Shown: positions 41,647 to 46,826 of the stretch, piece after piece
Layout of the letters: each line of letters begins with the position of its first letter
How positions within the stretch are numbered: position 1 is the first letter of the stretch
NCBI GenBank assembly: GCA_021771815.1
Contig: JAETOE010000030.1
Location: 1-46,826, forward strand
Direction of reading: 5' to 3'
DNA length: 46,826 nucleotides
Origin: Roseburia hominis
Lineage (GTDB): Bacteria; Bacillota; Clostridia; Lachnospirales; Lachnospiraceae
Position numbers and translations under genes: made by a program
The notes under the pieces: generated by a model
Seen by the model: the letters and a program-made list of their open reading frames with translations, nothing else
Told to the model about the DNA's origin: nothing
Databases searched by the model: none

Positions 41647-41690
41647 CATGGATGATTTATATTGCACACATGGATGATTTATATTGTACA
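41647..41690. repeat. Two tandem 22-base repeats upstream of the glycosyltransferase promoter
   Basis: CATGGATGATTTATATTGCACA (41647-41668) is followed directly by a copy differing at one base (41669-41690). Two turns of the helix per unit and a position next to a weak -35 box suggest a tandem protein-binding site; slippage is the other explanation. Confidence 0.75.
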
Positions 41691-41708
41691 GGATAGCTCA
41701 TTTTATGT

Positions 41709-42626
41709 TTATACCACACCCACGATATGCATGTGCTTCCGGGGATGCATGTTTTTCAATATTTCTGCCTGCTTCTGCGTTGCCACATGAATGTAGATTT
41801 GTGTCGTCTTAATGGAACTATGTCCCAAAATCTGCTGTAAGCAGCTAATGTCCACGCCCTCCTCAATCAGGTAAGTCGCAAAGGAATGGCGAAACATATG
41901 CGGTGTAATGTTCCGCTCAATCCCTGCAAGCTTTGTATACTTTTTCAGCATGTCGCGAATCGACTGCTCCGTAAACCGCTTTCCCTGACGATTCACGAAA
42001 AAATAGCCGCTTTGTCGTATTTCCTTCTCATTTACCCTGTAATACTCCTGCAAAAGCTTTAAAACCTCATCATCCGCAATCTGGACATAGCGCTCTTTTC
42101 CGCCTTTCCCCATAAACCGGATCAGACCTGAACTTAGGTCTATGCAATCTAACCTGATATTAGAAATCTCATAAACCCGCGCGCCGGTTGCAAAAAATAT
42201 TTCGACTACCGCAACATCCCTGAGCCAATACTTTCGTCTTGAATCTGTTCCCTGTTTCTGGCATACATACATGTAATTCAACAACTGTTCTATCTCTGCC
42301 CTGGGTATGATACGTGGAAGTACAAGCGTTTCCTTAAAGTTCCCGCGAATCTTCCGAAATGGGCTTTCTGAAATCAGTTCCAATTCTTCCAAATAACTAT
42401 AGAAAGCTTTCATACTGGCAATTTTTCGCTTTACCGTTTTCTGCTTATAATGCTTATGCAATTCGGTAATATATTCCTCGATTTTGTTTTTTTGCGGTGT
42501 TTCGCCGGCTACAAATGCGAAGTATTGCTGAAGATCGATACGATAGGCTTTTAAAGTCTTTGCATCAAGATCTTTACGGAATTTACAATAGTCAAGATAG
42601 GATGATAAGGTTTGTTGAATGTTCAT
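41709..42626 (-). CDS. Tyrosine recombinase/integrase (XerC-like)
   Basis: 305 residues from the ATG at 42626, seven bases after GGAGG. It has an N-terminal SAM-like core-binding domain ([20 protein letters not shown]) and a catalytic domain with Arg in ATGARVYEI (about residue 147), Lys in GKGGKERYV, His-x-x-Arg in [11 protein letters not shown] (about 243), His in [10 protein letters not shown] and the nucleophile Tyr in QIYIHV (about 277). All six active residues are present. The frame stays open upstream to 42761, through the stray dprA terminator, and is not expected to be translated there. It may act in chromosome resolution or be a mobile-element integrase; its place at the edge of the rearranged region favours the latter. 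Confidence 0.9.
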   Translation of the reverse strand: MNIQQTLSSYLDYCKFRKDLDAKTLKAYRIDLQQYFAFVAGETPQKNKIEEYITELHKHYKQKTVKRKIASMKAFYSYLEELELISESPFRKIRGNFKETLVLPRIIPRAEIEQLLNYMYVCQKQGTDSRRKYWLRDVAVVEIFFATGARVYEISNIRLDCIDLSSGLIRFMGKGGKERYVQIADDEVLKLLQEYYRVNEKEIRQSGYFFVNRQGKRFTEQSIRDMLKKYTKLAGIERNITPHMFRHSFATYLIEEGVDISCLQQILGHSSIKTTQIYIHVATQKQAEILKNMHPRKHMHIVGVV

Positions 42627-42699
42627 ATGAATTCCTCCGTTTTGTGTTGTTTTTGAGATTAGTGTAACACAGTGATTCATCAGCTCTTTCACATAAAAT

Positions 42700-42724
42700 G
42701 AAAAACAGGGTATCATCACCCTGT
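42700..42724 (-). terminator. Terminator beside the stray dprA 3' end
   Basis: ACAGGGT/ACCCTGT (7-base stem, 6-base loop) followed by TTTTTC on the minus strand, about 35 bases downstream of the stray dprA tail. It looks like the original terminator of the PRTase-dprA operon, now separated from it by the Rpn copy 2 unit and an IS. Confidence 0.75.
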
Positions 42725-42756
42725 CTTTCATCACTATCAACCATCGCCGCTGCTCC

Positions 42757-42784
42757 CGCACTACAAAAACGAAAGTTGCTCATA
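42757..42784. repeat. Left direct repeat: stray copy of the dprA 3' end
   Basis: These 28 bases match, with two differences, the sequence formed by 44025-44031 joined to 45321-45341 once the IS630 element is removed. On the minus strand they spell the last codons of dprA (EQLSFL-stop, here ATGAGCAACTTTCG-type) and the stop TAG. The right copy still serves as the end of dprA. Confidence 0.8.
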
Positions 42785-42790
42785 TCATTT

Positions 42791-43719
42791 TTATTCCCCG
42801 CTCTGTTTCCAATACTTTGCCATATACTCTTCTATAAGCTCATCCGGCAGACTAAATTTAGACTTTAACTTTGCCGCCGTGTCCGCTTTCCGGACACCAA
42901 CTTCCCTGCATGTTTCTATCAAAGCCTCTATTCCTTGTTCTATTCCTTTTCTTCTTTCCTCTCTCAACTGATCTGACGGCAAATCCAATACTTTTCCACC
43001 CATAATCTCATCCATCCTTTCCTTTAGATTATTCTCCTTGCGGAGTTGATAATCCAGAATACGTCGTATCAAACGCACCAAATCCTGGAACAATCCTTCT
43101 TGATCCGTCTCTGTTACCCCGCCAGTTGCGCTAAAATGTTGCTATATTCTTCTATAAACTTTTTTGTATTCCCTTCGTCCTGTGCAATTTTCCCAAAATG
43201 TTTTTCATATCGCATGATATAATACGGAAGAAACATCAACAGCTTCTTTTCAAAAATATTATCCATCGTGTAATCCTCGACCCTAACATTCGGAACACGA
43301 TAAGCAACTGTCTGTCCATCCGCCAATTCCAGTTCCAATTGATCTTCATTCGAAACATTGGCATCTCCACGCAAATACAAAACACATGACTTTGGCATTT
43401 TCAAACGATAATGTCCGTTCTGTTTTTCAGCATCCGCTAATGCGATAAAAAAAACATATTCCACCATACGCAGCATCATTTTTCCATCCTTCGTACTCTG
43501 ACGCTCTATGTGGTATATACGATTTCCTATCATACTGCAACTGTCTGCTACAACTTTAGAGACTAATTTCTGATATTCCTCTGGCAGACGCATTACCTTG
43601 GTCGTTTCAGGGTATGAAGTATGAAACACCTCATTTATCAGTGGAATTAATAGTTCCGGATGTCTCTCCTGAATAGTCCGCAACACATCATCGTAGACTG
43701 TACTGTTGTCATTTCCCAT
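42791..43719 (-). pseudogene. Rpn-family nuclease, copy 2, frameshifted
   Basis: It closely matches copy 1 from the start (MGNDNSTVYDDV) to the last residues (EEYMAKYWKQSGE). A one-base deletion near 43120 (CAACTGGCGGGGTAA, against CAACTGGCTGCAGCG in copy 1) brings in a stop after QLAG, splitting the gene into about 200 and 100 codons. The catalytic part (IYHIERQSTKDGKMMLRM) also shows Cys-to-Arg next to the key Glu. The IEQG repeat is shorter than in copy 1. Homology with copy 1 extends about 250 bases upstream and stops about 10 bases past the stop codon, outlining a unit of about 1.2 kb. Confidence 0.88.
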
Positions 43720-43934
43720 CCATTTTCCTCCTATGCAGTTATTCACAGGAGTTTCTTCTACAGAAAACTCCTGCCTTTTTGATTAAAATTTGAAAAGCAT
43801 GAATTTTCTGAAATGTTTTCTTCGACAATTCTATCCATATGCAACCTAAGTCGCATAATGTGAAAGAATTCAGATATAAATGAGATACATCTGTCTTTGA
43901 CGTGGCAAATGCGAAAAATATGCTTTCTGGTATA

Positions 43935-43963
43935 AGTATAACATTTGCCGAGCGCTTTAGCAA
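43935..43963 (-). promoter_or_regulatory. Promoter of Rpn copy 2
   Basis: TTGCTA (43958-43963), 17 bases, TATACT (43935-43940), identical in both boxes to the copy 1 promoter although the spacer differs. The conserved region continues to about 44000. Confidence 0.55.
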
Positions 43964-44052
43964 CGAGGACTTTTCTTTCGTATTAAACCTTAAAGCTATT
44001 TGGGCCAACTATCGCTGTTATACTCGTACTACTATAAATGTTTTTAATTAGC

Positions 44053-44081
44053 TCGACTATAAGCCGGGTTTATGATATAAT
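44053..44081 (+). promoter_or_regulatory. Promoter inside IS630 copy B
   Basis: TCGACT (44053-44058), 17 bases, TATAAT (44076-44081). The -35 box lies within the inverted repeat, so transposase binding to the end could repress its own gene. Confidence 0.55.
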
Positions 44082-44111
44082 CTTCATATAACATATATGG
44101 AGGTCATATTC

Positions 44112-45302
44112 ATGGGTAGAAAAACAGGCACAATAACATTAACAGATGAGCAGCGTTCATATCTTGAATTACAGACGCGCGCCAGAACAATACAAGCTCA
44201 GACCGTGTGCAGAGCAAGAATACTGCTATTACGTGCCGATGGTGTTTCTATCAATGATATTGCTGATAAAGTAGGCATCAACAGGTGTAGTGTTATGTTG
44301 TGCTTGAATAAATTCAAAGAGGGCGGTGTAGAAAATGCCCTCTTTGACGCTCCGGGTCGTGGCCGAAATGCTGAAATAACCGATGACGAAAAGGCATGGA
44401 TTATTAATGTTGCCTGCCAGAAGCCGTTCAATCTTGGTTATTCAGCAGAAGTATGGACACGTGCTCTTCTTACAAAGCATATAAATAAGTTTGCAGAAGC
44501 GGCAGGTCATACAAGGCTGTCAACTATAAGTCAGTCAAAAGTTCGCACCATACTTGAAGAGGCAGATATTAAGCCTAATAAAATAACCTATTACTGTGAA
44601 AACCGTGATCCCGATTTTGACCGGAAAATGCACAATGTCCTTCTGGTATATAAGCAGTTGTCATTACAGTTTGACGAGAATGGTCAGCTTATACCATTTA
44701 GAGAAGATGATCAGGTAGTGCATGTTCTCTCCTATGATGAAAAGCCTGGAATTCAGGCAATTGCCAACACTTCAGAAGATCTTCAGCCGGATGAAAAACA
44801 CAAAACTATCAGCCGGGATTATGAATACAAGCGTCTTGGAACCATTTCACTGCTTGCTGGAATAGATTTGCAAACAGGAGAAGCAATTCCAATCGTTAGT
44901 GACAAACACAGCAGCAAGGAATATATTGAATTCCTTAAAAAACTTGATGACAAGTATCCAAAAACTGATAAGATCCGTCTGGTTGTGGATAACCTTAAAG
45001 TTCATACTTCACAGGAAACCAGAAAATATCTGGCAGCTGTACCGGGAAGATTTGAATTTGTATTTACACCTAAGCATGGTTCATGGCTGAATCTTGTAGA
45101 AGGATTTTTCAGTAAACTTACCCGTCAGATGTTAAAAGGTATTCGAGTAAAAACGAAAGATGAACTTGTGCAGCGTATATATAAATATTTTGACGAAGTA
45201 AATGAGGAACCTGTTGTATATCACTGGAAGTATCGGCTCGACGAGATTGACCCAAGTGAAAAAGTTGTGGTTGATACATTACCTGTCAAAAAGTCGAGTT
45301 AA
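44112..45302 (+). CDS. IS630-family transposase, copy B
   Basis: 396 residues; the ATG at 44112 follows GGAGG with 8 bases of spacing (a frame-open ATG 15 bases upstream overlaps the binding site). Helix-turn-helix VSINDIADKVGINRCSVMLC; catalytic residues in LSYDEKPGIQ (about 207), RLVVDNLKVHTS (about 291) and SWLNLVEGFFSKL (about 328). Intact reading frame. Related to the transposase at 25510-26703 over its full length but with many substitutions, so the two arrived separately. Confidence 0.95.
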   Translation: MGRKTGTITLTDEQRSYLELQTRARTIQAQTVCRARILLLRADGVSINDIADKVGINRCSVMLCLNKFKEGGVENALFDAPGRGRNAEITDDEKAWIINVACQKPFNLGYSAEVWTRALLTKHINKFAEAAGHTRLSTISQSKVRTILEEADIKPNKITYYCENRDPDFDRKMHNVLLVYKQLSLQFDENGQLIPFREDDQVVHVLSYDEKPGIQAIANTSEDLQPDEKHKTISRDYEYKRLGTISLLAGIDLQTGEAIPIVSDKHSSKEYIEFLKKLDDKYPKTDKIRLVVDNLKVHTSQETRKYLAAVPGRFEFVFTPKHGSWLNLVEGFFSKLTRQMLKGIRVKTKDELVQRIYKYFDEVNEEPVVYHWKYRLDEIDPSEKVVVDTLPVKKSS

Positions 45303-45316
45303 TTACTGACAGATAT

Positions 45317-45341
45317 ACTACAAAAACGAAAGCTGCTCATA
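45317..45341. repeat. Right direct repeat: native dprA 3' end
   Basis: Matches 42760-42784 at 24 of 25 bases. With the IS removed, the repeat lengthens to 28 bases because the sequence cgtac at 44025-44029 to the left of the element also matches. It is the coding end of dprA. Confidence 0.8.
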
Positions 45342-46085
45342 GGATTTTTCCTCCATAATTTTGCCTATATAATTCTCCACATCTGTTTGATTACTTATTA
45401 TTTGAGCCTTCCCCGTGCTTTCCAAATACTTGTTTCCCGAAGAAAGCTCCGTCATTTTATAAGAATAGCACGCCAAACGCTTATATTGTCTTAACGCAAA
45501 GTCTACCGTATGCATTGTCCCACTGCCTTCCTCTGCCTCTACCACAAAAACGCCCTGACTGATGCCGCTCTGTAAACGATCTCTCTCTATATATCTATAT
45601 TTTTCTATTTTTGTTCCAATTGGATATTCACTTAAGATACAACCACCCTTTTCCAAAATCTCCCCCGCCAAGTCTCTGTTCACCTTGGGAACAACCTGCT
45701 CCAGACCACACGGAAGTATAACCACACATCGCGCCCCTACATTAAGAGCCCCCCTAATTGCCTCCGTATCACATCCAAGTGCAAGTCCATTCACAATATT
45801 GATCCCAGCCTCTCCAATCTTTTGAGCCGTTTGATATGCCAAATGTCTGCCTGTCTCCGAGATCTTTCTCCCACCAATAACCGCAATGTTCTTAAATTGG
45901 TTTAAAATTTCAATATCCCCTTTGTAGTATAATACAGGCGGTCTGCCTTTCCCATTTAGCAATTCCCTAGGGTAGGTCATATCTTCTGCTGTACAAAAAG
46001 AGACTCCGTATTTCTTTAAAACCTCTCGCTGATGCTGAGTTTCCTCTATCTTCTCCAAATCATTTTCCGAATATTGATATTTCAT
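45318..46085 (-). CDS. DprA-like SLOG-domain protein
   Basis: 255 residues, a single DprA/SLOG Rossmann domain: PPVLYYKGDIEILNQFKNIA, VIGGRKISETGRHLA (nucleotide-type loop), NGLALGCDTEAIRGAL, VILPCGLEQVVP, ERDRLQSGISQGVFVVEAEE and GSGTMHTVDFAL. The His found in the classical GxDxxAHRGAL motif is Ile here. Neither the N-terminal SAM domain nor the C-terminal winged helix of competence DprA is present. It starts three bases after the PRTase stop. With this partner and setting it is unlikely to be the housekeeping transformation gene and may sense a nucleotide or bind single-stranded DNA. The stop codon is shared with the end of IS630 copy B. Confidence 0.85.
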   Translation of the reverse strand: MKYQYSENDLEKIEETQHQREVLKKYGVSFCTAEDMTYPRELLNGKGRPPVLYYKGDIEILNQFKNIAVIGGRKISETGRHLAYQTAQKIGEAGINIVNGLALGCDTEAIRGALNVGARCVVILPCGLEQVVPKVNRDLAGEILEKGGCILSEYPIGTKIEKYRYIERDRLQSGISQGVFVVEAEEGSGTMHTVDFALRQYKRLACYSYKMTELSSGNKYLESTGKAQIISNQTDVENYIGKIMEEKSYEQLSFL

Positions 46086-46088
46086 AAA

Positions 46089-46628
46089 TCAAATTGCCTT
46101 TCCCAATGCAAACATCTCTACATGCTTTGCGCCGTGGTTGATAAGTATTTCCCTGCAGGCATACAATGAATTGCCTGTAGTCGTAACATCATCCATCAAC
46201 AAAACAATATCTCCTGTAATATCTATATCCTTCAACGTATCTATCGATTGCATATGAACAGAAATATCCCTGCATCCACCTGTCGCAAGTTTTTCAATGG
46301 ACTTTTCCCTATTGAGATAATACACCTTATTATCTCGTCCATTTTCTGCTAGCATTTCCCCCAACATGCTCATCCCAGTAACCTTCTTATCAGCATTACT
46401 TGATGGAACAACACAAATTGTTACTCCCTTACAAATCTCCTCATTCAAGAGATTATAGAAATATCGTATAGCTGAGTCTTTTCCTTCTTTTAAGTCAAGA
46501 ATTTTTCCACTAAACACATCGAATAGCGGATTCTTAATCTTTCTTTCTCTATCCAACCAATATTTGTGATAGTTACTATAAACAACAATATCCCCCGTTC
46601 CATTCCATGCCTCATTCACAAATACCAT
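46089..46628 (-). CDS. ComF-like phosphoribosyltransferase
   Basis: A type I PRTase fold of 179 residues. The PRPP-binding loop IVLLMDDVTTTGNSLYACRE lies near residues 140-150, and TICVVPSSNADKK precedes it. No zinc-finger cysteines of true ComF are visible. I start at the ATG at 46628 because GGAGGAGG stands seven bases ahead of it. A TTG at 46700 is in frame and would add 24 residues, but it has no binding site and the interval looks like a promoter. Forms a tight operon with the dprA-like gene (3-base gap). A decayed copy of part of the gene lies at 39531-39648. Substrate unknown. Confidence 0.82.
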   Translation of the reverse strand: MVFVNEAWNGTGDIVVYSNYHKYWLDRERKIKNPLFDVFSGKILDLKEGKDSAIRYFYNLLNEEICKGVTICVVPSSNADKKVTGMSMLGEMLAENGRDNKVYYLNREKSIEKLATGGCRDISVHMQSIDTLKDIDITGDIVLLMDDVTTTGNSLYACREILINHGAKHVEMFALGKAI

Positions 46629-46826
46629 GCGAGTACCTCCTCCAATCAGAACAAATGTTTTGTTTAATAAAACATTATCAAAAATCACATTAGTTTTCAA
46701 GTGGGAATTTGCGTTTTAGATATAACAGTTAACTAACTGCATTTATACTTATCATTGAGTTCTCCTCTATGCATGTTCCTTTAGTAAGCAGAATACAGGT
46801 AATAAATTGGATAATATATAGTTATC
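46629..46826 (-). promoter_or_regulatory. Upstream region of the PRTase-dprA operon
   Basis: CTTGAA (46696-46701), about 16 bases, GATAAT near 46674-46679 on the minus strand could be the operon promoter. Further up, a minimal frame with a good binding site (GAGGAG, ATG at 46755, MISINAVS-stop) is present; it may be chance or a leader peptide. Nothing else is recognisable to the window edge. Confidence 0.35.

Larger units (their letters stand above)
44032..45318 (+). mobile_element. IS630-family element, copy B (1287 bases)
   Basis: Bounded by a TA duplication (44030-44031 and 45319-45320). Terminal inverted repeats are CTATAAATGTTTTTAATTAG at the left and GTATATCTGTCAGTAATTAA (complement) at the right, both followed by CTCGACT. 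The element inserted exactly at the dprA stop codon and, because its outer base restores TAG, did not lengthen the protein. Same family and size as copy A but clearly different in sequence. Confidence 0.87.

Noticed and set aside
42592-42783. 63-codon frame starting in the stray dprA tail
   Set aside because: Its start is the displaced dprA end and it runs through a terminator hairpin; it is rearrangement debris.
42700-45341. A CRISPR or other regular repeat array in the accessory region
   Set aside because: Only two-copy repeats are present, with no spacers of regular length and no cas genes.

Overview
The window comes from a motile, low-to-mid GC Gram-positive bacterium, most likely a member of the Lachnospiraceae (Clostridia). 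The ribosomal and RNA polymerase genes are of Firmicutes type, nearly all genes have strong AGGAGG-type ribosome binding sites, and flagellar, class B sortase, BspA-like LRR and YDG-repeat surface genes sit among the housekeeping genes. I cannot name the genus from the sequence alone.

Backbone. Reading the minus strand from right to left, the window carries the classic cluster rpmG-secE-nusG-rplK-rplA (31602-29397), rplJ-rplL with its own promoter and L10 leader (29357-28108), rpoB-rpoC (24271-16681), then rpsL-rpsG-fusA-tuf (4580 to the left edge; tuf lacks its last few codons). Near-consensus sigma-A promoters with 17-18 base spacers precede rpmG, rplJ, rpoB, rpsL and tuf. Two blocks interrupt the usual order. 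Between rplL and rpoB lie an HD-GYP phosphodiesterase, an IS630-family element and a short flagellin-like gene. Between rpoC and rpsL lies a roughly 12 kb surface operon: a 2674-residue secreted YDG-repeat protein, a class B sortase and a sorting-signal LRR protein. The giant gene is preceded by a good sigma-28 (motility) promoter match, as is the FliD-like gene at 32102. Flagellar and surface genes are therefore interleaved with the translation and transcription machinery.

Right of the cluster, 32102-41594 holds a FliD-like cap gene (+), two CgeB-like glycosyltransferases translationally coupled to a pRiA4b-ORF3/SEC-C protein, and a TPR glycosyltransferase. These could form a flagellin or surface glycosylation neighbourhood.

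From about 38.3 kb to the right end the DNA is accessory and heavily rearranged. It contains two copies of a roughly 1.2 kb Rpn (PD-(D/E)XK) unit, the second frameshifted; an MNT/HEPN pair whose HEPN motif has lost its histidine; a tyrosine recombinase; a second IS630 element; and a compact two-gene operon encoding a phosphoribosyltransferase and a DprA-like SLOG protein. A decayed fragment of that phosphoribosyltransferase lies beside Rpn copy 1. A stray copy of the dprA 3' end, next to a terminator, lies beside Rpn copy 2. In-silico removal of the IS630 element restores a 28-base imperfect direct repeat flanking Rpn copy 2. This PRTase-DprA locus and its Rpn-associated debris are the best candidate for an under-described system in the window.
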